IMG/VR virus record: IMGVR_UViG_3300022908_000003
Coordinates: 1-64,000 of that record
Length of the DNA: 64,000 nt
Reading direction: 5' to 3' (one strand)
Source of the DNA: a virus
Shown: piece after piece, positions 16,202 through 24,023 of the stretch
How the letters are laid out: each line of letters starts with the position of its first letter
How positions within the stretch are numbered: the first letter of the stretch is position 1
Made by a program: the position numbers and the translations under genes
The notes under the pieces: generated by a model
What the model saw: the letters and a program-made list of their open reading frames with translations, nothing else
What the model was told of the DNA's origin: nothing
Database searches by the model: none

Positions 16202-16366
16202 TTACTGTAGGACATTTGAGGTGTCGTTGAGTTTGTTAGAAGCAGTGCCGCCTAGAAATCCCATGGCGGCTATTGCAACAACTCCGATAAGTGCAACAAG
16301 AAGAACGTATTCAACTATTGTTGCTCCGTCTTCATCCTGTATAAACCGATTGTAGAATGTTTTCAT
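16202..16366 (-). CDS. Flp/Fap-type (type IVb) pilin
   Basis: 54 aa, read directly from the minus strand. A short basic leader (MKTFYNRFIQDEDG) is followed by ATIVEYVLLVALIGVVAIAA, a membrane helix. GATIVEY has the prepilin-peptidase arrangement of Flp pilins: cleavage after Gly, then Glu at +5 and Tyr at +6. The length matches the family. Flp pilins form Tad adhesion pili in bacteria. No Tad secretion gene is present, so a host-supplied machinery or a different use must be assumed. The start directly follows the upstream TAA. Confidence 0.75.
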   Translation of the reverse strand: MKTFYNRFIQDEDGATIVEYVLLVALIGVVAIAAMGFLGGTASNKLNDTSNVLQ

Positions 16367-16504
16367 TTATCCTTCTTTTTTACTAGGATATAGTTTCTGT
16401 GCTTTCTTTAGTTCTGAGTTAGTTGGCAACCTGCGATTTTTTATAGTAAATCTAGCTATCCATATTGGATCTACTGATTGCAGCAGTTTACTTCTAAGCT
16501 TCAT
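16367..16504 (-). CDS. Small basic hypothetical protein
   Basis: 45 aa, starting MKLRSKLLQSVDPIW and ending LYPSKKEG. Rich in Lys/Arg. The stop abuts the pilin ATG (TAAATG), and GAAGGA within its end serves as the pilin ribosome-binding site. Not recognised. Confidence 0.5.
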   Translation of the reverse strand: MKLRSKLLQSVDPIWIARFTIKNRRLPTNSELKKAQKLYPSKKEG

Positions 16505-17422
16505 TTATTTTGCCTTGAATTTAGCCTTTCGCTCAGATAGTTTTGGTTTCCTTTTTAAGATAAACTGTTCTTCTTGTTCATTGTTGAAAGCGGCCATGAA
16601 GTTTTCAAAAGCTTCTTCTTTGCTTTCACCCATTGGAACAGCATGTACAATTTCTCCAGAAGTTGTAAGGAAATGCCCTTCTGCTCTATTCCCTCCATCT
16701 ATCGTCTGAGATCCTTCAATACAAAGCCATCTTTCCATTCCGAAGTAACCGTAGTAGATTGTTGCATCCGCATCACCTTTTATGAACAACCGTGCAGGTT
16801 CGCCCATGGTAGGAATTAGCTTATTATATTTAGCTCCAGTTTCTTCTTCGAATTCTTTGGTCTTTGCATGACTGATATATACAATTCCTCTACCAGTGGC
16901 TTTCAAGTCCATAAAAGGTTTCTTGAATTCCATTTCTACAAGGTCTTGTCCGCGTCGATAGGCAAGTTTCCCTTCATTTATACTCTTTTCATTGTGAAGT
17001 TCAAGAATATATCTAACGCAAAGAACATATGCAAGATCGGCAGTGTCTATTATGATATTCTCATATAGTTCACTACTGCAAATTTTCTCTACAATAGCCT
17101 TGAATTCTTCCCATGAAGACATGCTACCCTTTAGTGGTAATCTCTTGACTGACAGGTATTTAACTCCATCTTCAAATACAAGAAATAAACAATCAGGGAA
17201 CATGGATGCAAAACTACTCTTACCAATTTTCTCTTCACCATAAATGAGAAGGGTGGCACCACCCAAACTTGATACAGGTTCAGAAAATTCTGTAGGGAGT
17301 TCTATATCTTTTGCTCTGAAAATCACGGGTCGCTTACGTGCAGAAATTGCAGTAACGGGCTTTCGCTTTGTCGGCAGAGCAGCAGAACTTTTCCCGCCTG
17401 ATCGACGGTTGATTGTTGCCAT
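16505..17422 (-). CDS. RecA-like ATPase, Sak4 / AAA_24 type
   Basis: 305 aa from ATG 17422 (AAAGGT upstream). The frame is open to a TTG at 17494, but that stretch is leader. LIYGEEKIGKSS near residue 57 is the Walker A motif, and NIIIDTADLAY near 125 is Walker B. IVYISHAKTKE follows as a RecA-like strand. It belongs with the phage Sak4-type annealase/recombinase ATPases that work with an SSB and a RecB-like nuclease, both present nearby. It ends in a basic tail (KRKPKLSERKAKFKAK). Confidence 0.75.
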   Translation of the reverse strand: MATINRRSGGKSSAALPTKRKPVTAISARKRPVIFRAKDIELPTEFSEPVSSLGGATLLIYGEEKIGKSSFASMFPDCLFLVFEDGVKYLSVKRLPLKGSMSSWEEFKAIVEKICSSELYENIIIDTADLAYVLCVRYILELHNEKSINEGKLAYRRGQDLVEMEFKKPFMDLKATGRGIVYISHAKTKEFEEETGAKYNKLIPTMGEPARLFIKGDADATIYYGYFGMERWLCIEGSQTIDGGNRAEGHFLTTSGEIVHAVPMGESKEEAFENFMAAFNNEQEEQFILKRKPKLSERKAKFKAK

Positions 17423-17554
17423 AATATATTTACCTTTCGCTAATATAGAGACGTATCCTTGTACGCTTGTCCATATCGCTATGATAGTTGTCAAAGAGCC
17501 ATCAGGAAAATGCCCGGCACTATGGCCGTTCGGGGTTTCCTGCCGACACCTAAG

Positions 17555-17583
17555 AGTATATCACGTTCAACGGGCAATGTCAA
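17555..17583 (-). promoter_or_regulatory. Sigma70-type promoter
   Basis: Reading the minus strand: TTGACA, 17-nt spacer, TATACT, with TG one base before the -10. It fires leftward into the RecA-like, pilin and SSB-like genes with a leader of about 130 nt. CGTGATATACTCTTAG around the -10 is identical to the promoter at 59739-59767. Confidence 0.85.
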
Positions 17584-17663
17584 GGAGATTTCGAAAATTT
17601 CCGAAAAATTCTTTTTCTAGATGGGAAATGGACTGTTTTGTAGCCTAGCTTACCCTTATCCGC

Positions 17664-17891
17664 TCAGTACCTCCAAGTTTTAGTTACTAAATTAAATTCA
17701 TAAATCCTGTTATCTGTCTCAGGGTTATTAAAACCTGAAATAAACACAGCAGGTTCATGAATTCCATCTTCGCCTTTATCCACAGAAACTACAAGACCTA
17801 GCTCATCTCCCGTAGCATAAAGAGCTATCACAGATTTTACAGTTTCATCAGCATTCTCTAGAGCTAACTTGATCATTTCAAAGGCTGTCAT
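17664..17891 (-). CDS. Hypothetical protein
   Basis: 75 aa, one small alpha/beta domain (MTAFEMIKLALENADETVK, then VVSVDKGEDG and AVFISGF). Not recognised. It follows the nuclease gene with no gap. The 240 bp after it are gene-free and carry the promoter at 17555-17583. Confidence 0.55.
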   Translation of the reverse strand: MTAFEMIKLALENADETVKSVIALYATGDELGLVVSVDKGEDGIHEPAVFISGFNNPETDNRIYEFNLVTKTWRY

Positions 17892-17892
17892 C

Positions 17893-19107
17893 TTATACCT
17901 CTACTAGTTCAGGAAATACATGAAGACGCTTATGATAGTACCTAGCTTCGGCAGGGTTAGCACAAGCTTGTAAGAATTCACAAGGTCTGTTCCATGCTTT
18001 ACAAGAAGCTGTATTTCTAAAGCTATTCTTTGGGTTTTCGTTCTGCCATTCATAAAGACGTTCTAGGATATAGTCTAGATCGATATCACGATATTCTTCA
18101 ACATCTTTCCATGGGATTGATTGGGGATGCCTGTAGAAATAGTCATTAGGATTTTCTTTAATATGCTTATCAACTCTTGCAAAGAATTCAGGTAGCGTTT
18201 CGGGTTTTCTATAGTAGGTTCCGCTATATTCCTGCCCTGGTTTCTTTATTAGGTTGTATAAAACCCCTTTCGGCTTCTCTTTGTACACATACTCCAAAGC
18301 AAGCATGTACACCATAACTTGCAGTTCAAAACCAAGACGATCTAAAGTAACTTTATCTTTTATATCTCCTTTGGTCTTACTTTCGAATAACCACAATTCT
18401 CCATTTTTATTACGAAATACTCCATCAAATTTTCCACGAATTTGTATAGTAATTCCGTTTCGTAGCTTATAAGGCATAGAGAAGACTTGTTCTACAGCAA
18501 GCCAGTTCATATTAACGTCTGTCTTGTAGTGTTGGTAGTACCTCTTCAAGACAACATTACATAGACCATTGGTTTGCTGAAAAGACTGTTGATCTTTGAG
18601 ATCAAATTTCTTTAATTTCTTTACTATATCTAAGCTACTTGAAGTTAATACATGATCTATGGTCTGATATATAGTCTGTGTAGTAGATTGAACTTTATAC
18701 TTCTTACGATGAAGATACACCTTATCGAGAGTATTATGAAAATGATCCCCAAAATCTAATGCTGTATCAGGTCTTGTAGTTTTCTCAAGCCCTAGTATCA
18801 TCTTCCAATAACACTTCATAGGACAAAGCGCAAATAAAGCTATTGTAGACTGCGTAACCCCATCTCTCCCCATATCCCAGAAATTACGTAAATACTGTGG
18901 TTTCCCCGTTTTCTCTGGTGTAGAAATACCTGATCCTTTGCAAACTCTACAAGAACCACTACTAGAAGGATCTTCTCCTGTTCCTTCGCAGTATTTGCAA
19001 ACATCTTCAGGTATTTTTACCATTTTCGGTTTTTGATTTAAAAGGAAATTTAAATCCTTTGTTAAGTTGCTTGAAATCTGTTTCGATTTCAGTTTAATTT
19101 TTACCAT
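17893..19107 (-). CDS. PD-(D/E)XK nuclease (RecB/Cas4-like) with zinc knuckles
   Basis: 404 aa. Tag MVKIKLKSKQI, then CKYCEGTGE and CRVCKGSG knuckles near residues 39-62, then a linker STPEKTGKP made by an element copy. The nuclease follows: QSTIALFALCPMKCYW, LDFGDHFHNTLDKVY (catalytic His), LWLFESKTKGD (E-x-K), and LQVMVYMLALEYV, the QxxxY motif. C-terminal Cys (CKAWNRPC, QAC) may join CPMKC in an Fe-S site as in Cas4/AddB. Likely supplies 3' single strands for the Sak4/SSB pathway. Confidence 0.8.
   Translation of the reverse strand: MVKIKLKSKQISSNLTKDLNFLLNQKPKMVKIPEDVCKYCEGTGEDPSSSGSCRVCKGSGISTPEKTGKPQYLRNFWDMGRDGVTQSTIALFALCPMKCYWKMILGLEKTTRPDTALDFGDHFHNTLDKVYLHRKKYKVQSTTQTIYQTIDHVLTSSSLDIVKKLKKFDLKDQQSFQQTNGLCNVVLKRYYQHYKTDVNMNWLAVEQVFSMPYKLRNGITIQIRGKFDGVFRNKNGELWLFESKTKGDIKDKVTLDRLGFELQVMVYMLALEYVYKEKPKGVLYNLIKKPGQEYSGTYYRKPETLPEFFARVDKHIKENPNDYFYRHPQSIPWKDVEEYRDIDLDYILERLYEWQNENPKNSFRNTASCKAWNRPCEFLQACANPAEARYYHKRLHVFPELVEV
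18899..18927 (-). repeat. Dispersed 26-bp element
   Basis: Gene-strand copy giving STPEKTGKP between the zinc knuckles and the nuclease domain. Confidence 0.8.
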
Positions 19108-19821
19108 TTAACTTCCTTCCTTCTTAGTTCCCAAAACCTTTTATAGATTAATTGTAGTCTAGGCACATAAAGGTTATATGTGTGTGAGCCAATTCCTCCA
19201 TTTCGAAGAACATAGGAGGGATGTATAATTGTGTAGAGCTTTTCCTGACTTACCCCATAATCAAAAGGTACTATTGTATCTTTTAAATACAATTCAGCTT
19301 CTTTCCCTACACAGACTACTATAGTTGGTTTAAGAACTTTAATCATAGATCTTAGTCTAGGAAAGCAATTTATAACTTCTGAAACAGAAGGTGGTTTATT
19401 AGCTGATGAAGAAGGCTTTCCTTGATATGGTCTACAAGCTATTAAATTTGTTAAACCTATGGTAAGTCTTCCATACCCTTTACAAAACTGGCAAGCCTGA
19501 GTACCAATAGGAAAGCCATTATCAGCACCGGAACCATCACAGAAAGTACAGAAAGGCTGCGCATCCTCTATAGCTTGTCTGAGAAGCTTTCCAGCAGGGC
19601 CAATGAAAGGAAATCCTTCTAGATCTTCCACCAGACCCGGACCTTCACCTACCATTAAAATATCTACACCTTGTTTTGCTCCAAATGCCAAAACAGTTTT
19701 AGGTATTGTGTCTAATAAACACATGGTGTCTTGCAGTCTCTCCTATCTTACATTTAGTACAAGAACTCCATTCATCTTGAATTACTCTAAGACTTAGACG
19801 TTTAACGGGAAATTTTGCCAT
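19101..19821 (-). CDS. Uracil-DNA glycosylase (family 4/5-like), frame change near 19720
   Basis: Main frame (19724-19101): VDILMVGEGPG, FPFIGPAGKLLR, LTNLIACRP and TIIHPSYVLRN are UDG motifs. An inserted pair of knuckles (CTFCDGSG, CQFCKGYG) lies in the middle. The main frame lacks the N-terminal Cys pair of the Fe-S cluster. Another frame, from ATG 19821 with GGGAGGTGA 5-6 nt upstream, encodes MAKFPVKRLSLRVIQ and WSSCTKCKIGETARHHVF, exactly that missing part. A +1 shift near 19720-19730 joins them. It may be a programmed shift, a mutation or an assembly error. Confidence 0.75.
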
Positions 19822-20110
19822 CTAATGTCACCTCCCAATTCTCAGTCACATACCTACCATCTCCACGAAAGGTATTAATTATCTCAGAGATTTTCAGTTC
19901 CCCGACATCTAACCTTCCTAGAGTAAATTTAGTATTTGGATACATTACTTTCATGCACCCATGAACGTCTTGTATAGTTGCATTTTGATGCCATAGTAAT
20001 ACTCTTTGTTCACCTGGAAGATTAAGCAACCATGCGGTACATAGGCAAGACCTAATAGGTACAGCGCAACTATATCTTACTTTTCTCTTTCTATTTATTT
20101 TTACTTTCAT
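19802..20110 (-). CDS. Hypothetical protein with basic tag
   Basis: 102 aa, starting MKVKINRKRKVRYSC. The rest has three Cys and reads as a small alpha/beta domain. The final strand (ENWEVTLDGKISR) overlaps the start of the glycosylase gene by 20 nt. Not recognised. Confidence 0.55.
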   Translation of the reverse strand: MKVKINRKRKVRYSCAVPIRSCLCTAWLLNLPGEQRVLLWHQNATIQDVHGCMKVMYPNTKFTLGRLDVGELKISEIINTFRGDGRYVTENWEVTLDGKISR

Positions 20111-20323
20111 TATTAATTTCCTTTGGGTCGATAAAGACAGCTTCTATATTAGGCCAAAATGCATAAACAATAGTTTGGGATTCTATTTTATTCTGCATGA
20201 ACGTTTCTACATTTTTTAAAGGAAGTCTGCCTTTATAAAGTAAGTTATCGTTCTTTCTCCTAAGTTCAGATAATTTAATAACAACTTCTTTAGTTTGTTT
20301 TCATCAAATTTATCTGGTGGCAT
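20091..20323 (-). CDS. Hypothetical protein, needs a -1 frame change
   Basis: From ATG 20323 the frame gives MPPDKFDENK and then stops at 20216. Shifting -1 at GAAAACAAAC (about 20290) gives a smooth continuation, VVIKLSELRRKNDNLL... to QTIVYAFWPNIEAVFID and a stop at 20091, 77 aa in all. The downstream frame has no good start codon of its own. Function unknown. Confidence 0.4.
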
Positions 20324-20852
20324 TTGCTTTAAAAACTCCTTTAACAAATAATCCAATGCCTACTGCATCCGTTGCATGATCTCCATATTCCCATTTCTTA
20401 CAACCGATGCGTTGACGTATTCTATTTTCCACCGCATATTTAGTAAGCTGCCCTTTCCAAGATACAGGTACTAGAACAATTTTTGTACATTTAGTAAACA
20501 CTAGAAAAGTTTCTTGCAGTCTTCCTACCATTACAGCAAGTTTTACAAGATCGCTATCCCCACCGTCTTTACCAGTTGCGCAAGTCATACCTTTCTTCTG
20601 TCGAAAGAAGTTAGGTAACTCAATATAAACATCTACACTTATATTATTTTCTATTAGTGGAACTTCTTCAATAACTTCAATAAGTCTTGCTAGTATTTCG
20701 GATTGACGTAATGACCAATTAGTTTGTGTAGCTTTTGTAGTACTATGGAGAACTCCCGTTCTCTCTGGTAGTAGATCTTGTTTGTTACCAGAGAAAATGG
20801 CAAACCCCGTTCCTCCCAAACCTGGATCAATACAGATTATTTTATGTTGCAT
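20310..20852 (-). CDS. RuvC-like Holliday-junction resolvase
   Basis: 180 aa. ICIDPGLGGTGFAIF at residues 6-20 holds the first catalytic Asp, VYIELPNFF near 77 the Glu, and GDHATDAVGIGLF near 160 the Asp pair, as in the RuvC / phage resolvase fold. It probably resolves recombination or replication junctions before packaging. Residues 16-36 are encoded across two facing element copies, so the first catalytic loop leads into unusually DNA-constrained sequence. Confidence 0.8.
   Translation of the reverse strand: MQHKIICIDPGLGGTGFAIFSGNKQDLLPERTGVLHSTTKATQTNWSLRQSEILARLIEVIEEVPLIENNISVDVYIELPNFFRQKKGMTCATGKDGGDSDLVKLAVMVGRLQETFLVFTKCTKIVLVPVSWKGQLTKYAVENRIRQRIGCKKWEYGDHATDAVGIGLFVKGVFKANATR
20750..20776 (-). 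repeat. Dispersed 26-bp element, first of an inverted pair
   Basis: Gene-strand copy giving LPERTGV, a third reading frame compared with STREN and SPEKT copies. Confidence 0.75.
20783..20808 (+). repeat. Dispersed 26-bp element, second of an inverted pair
   Basis: Reverse copy 6 bp from the previous one (ACCAGAGAAAATGGCAAACC on the plus strand). Its complement encodes GFAIFSGN of the RuvC-like protein. Confidence 0.6.
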
Positions 20853-21061
20853 TATTTTGCCTTTAATATCACTCGTATTTTGTTTTCTAAGCTATTAATT
20901 TCTTCCGGTGTGAACCCCCATATGTCTTTCGCTCTTATTCTTATATTATGTATCTGTCTTTCCTGCACCTCTGGCATGTTATCAGGGGCAAACAAAAGTT
21001 TATGCAATATCTCTTGTTCTTTGCTATTAAATTCTATACTATCCATTGCTTCATTGTCCAT
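20852..21061 (-). CDS. Hypothetical protein
   Basis: 69 aa, helical (SKEQEILHKLLFAPDNMPEV, then EEINSLENKIRVILKAK). Not recognised. The stop overlaps the RuvC-like start by one base. Confidence 0.55.
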   Translation of the reverse strand: MDNEAMDSIEFNSKEQEILHKLLFAPDNMPEVQERQIHNIRIRAKDIWGFTPEEINSLENKIRVILKAK

Positions 21062-21257
21062 TAAGTTCCATTTCTGTTTGAAGGTTATATTCCCCTACTA
21101 CACAGACTTCTATTTTCTTTGCATCTGTTGCAAATTCTATAATAGCTTCAAGTAAGTCTGCTTCAGCATCCGTTAATTTTCTTACATCAGCATTTAATGT
21201 AACTGCTGGAAGAACTTTACCTTCCTTATCGGTTATCTGGTACCTATATTGTTTCAC
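21051..21257 (-). CDS. Hypothetical protein
   Basis: 68 aa, one alpha/beta domain (YQITDKEGKVLPAVTLNADV, then an acidic helix and strand). Not recognised. It overlaps the helicase end by 14 nt and the next gene by 11 nt. Confidence 0.55.
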   Translation of the reverse strand: MKQYRYQITDKEGKVLPAVTLNADVRKLTDAEADLLEAIIEFATDAKKIEVCVVGEYNLQTEMELNGQ

Positions 21258-22674
21258 GTTTTTCTATTCTCCTTTTCATTCTATCTTCCATTTTGCGAAG
21301 GAAGAGTTTACTGTTCATTATCTTATCTTGTACAGTCTCTATAACATCTTCATCTCTACTATCTTGCATAGCGAGGAAAATATAGAGAAGAGTATTTTTC
21401 TTTAGAGGGTGTACTATTCTATCCATGAACTGCGTCATTTGATCGCAACTAGGAACTACTGAATAAAATATCATTGTGTCAGATACAGACATGTCAACAC
21501 CATATTGAGCTACTTTTCGTATTTGAGATATAATAGCTCTACCTGGAGTTTTACAAGTAGTAAACCAGTTCTGTTTACGTTTTCTTTCTTCTCTGCTGTC
21601 TGCTCCAGTTAATGTGACACATGGGATTTTAGCTTTCTTTAGTCTTTTCTCAAGTTCAAAGATCTCTGCATTAAAATCGCAGCCAATTACTACAGGTTCT
21701 CCGGTAAGTTCGCCTTTGAGCAGAGTTATCAATTCATCAACCTTACCCGGCCATTTGAATACCTCTGCATTGGCTTCAAAACCACCGCAGACGCGAGAAA
21801 GCCATATTGAACGGGTTGTTGCCAGGTCCGTCTCTATTTCGCCCTTGTCCGTGTCAGCTACGAACAGGGTTTCTATCTTGTTGTACACCCTGCGTTGCTC
21901 TTGCGTCATTGGTACGTAGCGAATACTTCGAACAGCTTTCAAAGATCCAGCACCTACATCTTTTCGAGTTAATACAAAAGATTTACTATGAACTGCCTCT
22001 TTGATAAGCTTGTACTTACCGGGTAATAACTCCCATCCGCCCCATTCCCTTATATCAAAAAATTTAGCTCTATACTGCCAGAAGTCCGTACAACCCATGA
22101 AAGAGCCATGTAGAAACTTATATTGCTGAAATAAATCTAGCTCACTCTCTGTACGAGGTGAGCCGGAAAGAATAGACCTATGTTCTGCATCTCTAAAGCC
22201 AAGAGTGCATAGCTTACTAATCTTGGCTTTAGGATTTTTTATTACAGGACTTTCGTCAAGAATTACAATAAACCATGGCAGAAAGGAAAGACCTGGAGTT
22301 TCACGCAAACTATCGTAGTTAATTAACACCCATATAATCCTGCCCTTTTCCATATGGGCGCGATTAACTACCATTTCTGTACGCTTATCAAAAGTCTTTC
22401 CGTGAACTACAATGTACTCTTCTCCTTCCTCTTCTAGTTCTTTCTCCCATGTCGCAATAACGCTAGTTGGAGCTACAACCATTGCCGGGAAAGATCTGTT
22501 AGATTTTATTCTATAAGCTGCTCTGAACTTATCTTGTGCCCATCGTATTTTTGCAAGTGTCTTACCAAGTCTCATTTGCATAATACAGGCAGGGTGTGTA
22601 AATTTCTTACTCCAATCAAGATACTGTTTCTGTTGGGGTAGTAGCTTGCGTGTTGTCTTGACTTTGAATTTCAT
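21244..22674 (-). CDS. SNF2-type (superfamily 2) helicase
   Basis: 476 aa with tag MKFKVKTTRKLL. MQMRLGKTLAKI near residue 35 is motif I, VVAPTSVIATWEKE is motif Ia, IVILDESPVIKN near 137 is motif II (DESP rather than DEAH), and LSGSPRTESELD is motif III. The second lobe has VIGCDFNAEIFELEK and, near 400, QYGVDMSVSDTMIFYS with QFMDRIVHP (motifs V and VI). Phage SNF2-like helicases of this size act in replication restart or recombination. There is no accessory nuclease domain. Confidence 0.85.
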   Translation of the reverse strand: MKFKVKTTRKLLPQQKQYLDWSKKFTHPACIMQMRLGKTLAKIRWAQDKFRAAYRIKSNRSFPAMVVAPTSVIATWEKELEEEGEEYIVVHGKTFDKRTEMVVNRAHMEKGRIIWVLINYDSLRETPGLSFLPWFIVILDESPVIKNPKAKISKLCTLGFRDAEHRSILSGSPRTESELDLFQQYKFLHGSFMGCTDFWQYRAKFFDIREWGGWELLPGKYKLIKEAVHSKSFVLTRKDVGAGSLKAVRSIRYVPMTQEQRRVYNKIETLFVADTDKGEIETDLATTRSIWLSRVCGGFEANAEVFKWPGKVDELITLLKGELTGEPVVIGCDFNAEIFELEKRLKKAKIPCVTLTGADSREERKRKQNWFTTCKTPGRAIISQIRKVAQYGVDMSVSDTMIFYSVVPSCDQMTQFMDRIVHPLKKNTLLYIFLAMQDSRDEDVIETVQDKIMNSKLFLRKMEDRMKRRIEKRETI

Positions 22675-22804
22675 TAAGTCTTTCTTCCTCTGATTTTAAA
22701 ATTCTTAGTATCTCACGATAACCTAATCCAACAGAAGGTTCGCCGTCATAGACTAATAATTCCCTGTTACATATATGTTTTATCTTAGCTAGTATTTCTT
22801 CCAT
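22616..22804 (-). CDS. Hypothetical protein
   Basis: 62 aa from the second ATG (AAGGAA 8 nt upstream). It begins MEEILAKIKHICNRE, is helical, and has a polar C-terminus that overlaps the helicase start by 59 nt in another frame. Not recognised. Confidence 0.45.
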   Translation of the reverse strand: MEEILAKIKHICNRELLVYDGEPSVGLGYREILRILKSEEERLNEIQSQDNTQATTPTETVS

Positions 22805-22815
22805 TTTCATTTCCT

Positions 22816-23007
22816 TTATAAATCTTTTGCTTTTGTTAAAGATTTGAGGCTATACAGTGAAACCATAATTTCTACAGTAATATAGCCCTTGTCTTGTTCA
22901 ACAGACGTTACTTTTTGAATTAAATCCATAGGTTGTACTTCAAACTCTACTACATCCCCAACTTCTATTTCTGAGTTATAGAAATTTTTTCTATTCTTTG
23001 CTGCCAT
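22816..23007 (-). CDS. SH3-like small protein
   Basis: 63 aa. EVGDVVEFEVQPMDLIQKV followed by GYITVEIMVS reads as a five-strand SH3/KOW-like barrel. It sits between a zinc-knuckle gene and the helicase. Function not known. Confidence 0.5.
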   Translation of the reverse strand: MAAKNRKNFYNSEIEVGDVVEFEVQPMDLIQKVTSVEQDKGYITVEIMVSLYSLKSLTKAKDL

Positions 23008-23673
23008 TTATTTCCTTTTCACAGTTTTTACAGTACGTTTTGAAGAAACCGTTTTCTCTGGTGAAGAAACTATCAATTCCCCTGTTCCATCACAGGTTTT
23101 ACATTCTTCGTCTTTTCTGTCATCCCATCCAGAACCTTTGCAGACTTTACATTCTTTAGTGGTACTTAGTTGTTGTAGTTCATTAAGACTATCTTCACCG
23201 GCTTTCTTTGCTACTCTTGCAATAATTTTATGGTCTTCTTCGCTTTTTGTTATTCTTTCTTGTCTTGATAGTAACTTAATTTTTATAGGCTTTGTTTCTT
23301 CCTTTGGTTGTTGTACTCCTTTTGACAGAAGACCCAACCCTTTATCAGTGAGTTTGTATTTTCTACACCAGAAGTCTTGAAAACCTAATTGAGTTGCTTT
23401 CATATGTCCTAGATGTTCCAACACCCTTAGATCATTTACATCTATTTCTGTAGAAAATCTAACATTCTTGCTTGATAAAGCCATGTTGCAATCCATAGCA
23501 GTCATCCAAGAGTTACCTAAATATTTCCAAGCACTTACTGTATTTTTTAATCTTTCTGACCATGGAGTAAGAGGTGTTCCCATATGAAATGATTCTAGCA
23601 ACTCTCTAGGGTCTTGCGGTTCTTTAACTACTTCATCAGAAGGGGGGATTGGTTTTTTGATTTTTATCTTCAT
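23008..23673 (-). CDS. Zinc-knuckle protein with basic tags at both ends
   Basis: 221 aa. Tag MKIKIKKPIPPSDE, then a winged-helix-like region (VNDLRVLEHLGHMKATQLGF), an internal KPIKIKLLS, and a DnaJ-like pair CKVCKGSGWDD / CKTCDGTGE near 180-203. An element-encoded linker (SSPEKTV) and a basic tail KTVKRK follow. The knuckle-then-element order is the same as in the PD-(D/E)XK nuclease. Probably nucleic-acid binding. Family not recognised. Confidence 0.6.
   Translation of the reverse strand: MKIKIKKPIPPSDEVVKEPQDPRELLESFHMGTPLTPWSERLKNTVSAWKYLGNSWMTAMDCNMALSSKNVRFSTEIDVNDLRVLEHLGHMKATQLGFQDFWCRKYKLTDKGLGLLSKGVQQPKEETKPIKIKLLSRQERITKSEEDHKIIARVAKKAGEDSLNELQQLSTTKECKVCKGSGWDDRKDEECKTCDGTGELIVSSPEKTVSSKRTVKTVKRK
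23046..23070 (-). repeat. Dispersed 26-bp element
   Basis: Gene-strand copy giving SSPEKTVS directly after a CxxCxGxG knuckle. Confidence 0.7.
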
Positions 23674-23795
23674 ACTGTGTACATTTCTACAGCAATTATT
23701 ACAGAAACAATGGCAGCAGCAGTTGTAGGTCTAATTGATCTATCATATAGCCTGATCAATTTACGGTAGTTACGCATGGCCTTTGACCATTTCAT
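23670..23795 (-). CDS. Small membrane protein
   Basis: 41 aa, read directly. A basic start (MKWSKAMRNYRKLIRLYDR) is followed by one hydrophobic helix (AAAIVSVIIAV). The TGA overlaps the next ATG (ATGA). Not recognised. Confidence 0.5.
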   Translation of the reverse strand: MKWSKAMRNYRKLIRLYDRSIRPTTAAAIVSVIIAVEMYTV

Positions 23796-24022
23796 ACTAT
23801 TTCTGTATCCTCTTCTTCTGCAATAACAGCAACTATTTGATTACTTGAGTCATTAGTTTCTGCCATTTGTCTATGAGATAGTTGAGAAAACTTACCTCTA
23901 CCTATTATACTTTCTGCATTTTTAACAAGTGATTTGTAGACTTGAGTTTCTTCTACAACTTCAAGAAGAGTTCCTTCTTTAACGGTACCCTGTCCTGGTT
24001 TAATATGGTATATTGCATACAT
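23792..24022 (-). CDS. Hypothetical protein
   Basis: 76 aa. An N-terminal barrel-like strand set (IKPGQGTVKEGTLLEVVEET), a polar middle and an acidic end (AEEEDTEIV). Not recognised. It overlaps the small membrane gene by 4 nt. Confidence 0.5.
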   Translation of the reverse strand: MYAIYHIKPGQGTVKEGTLLEVVEETQVYKSLVKNAESIIGRGKFSQLSHRQMAETNDSSNQIVAVIAEEEDTEIV

Positions 24023-24023
24023 T

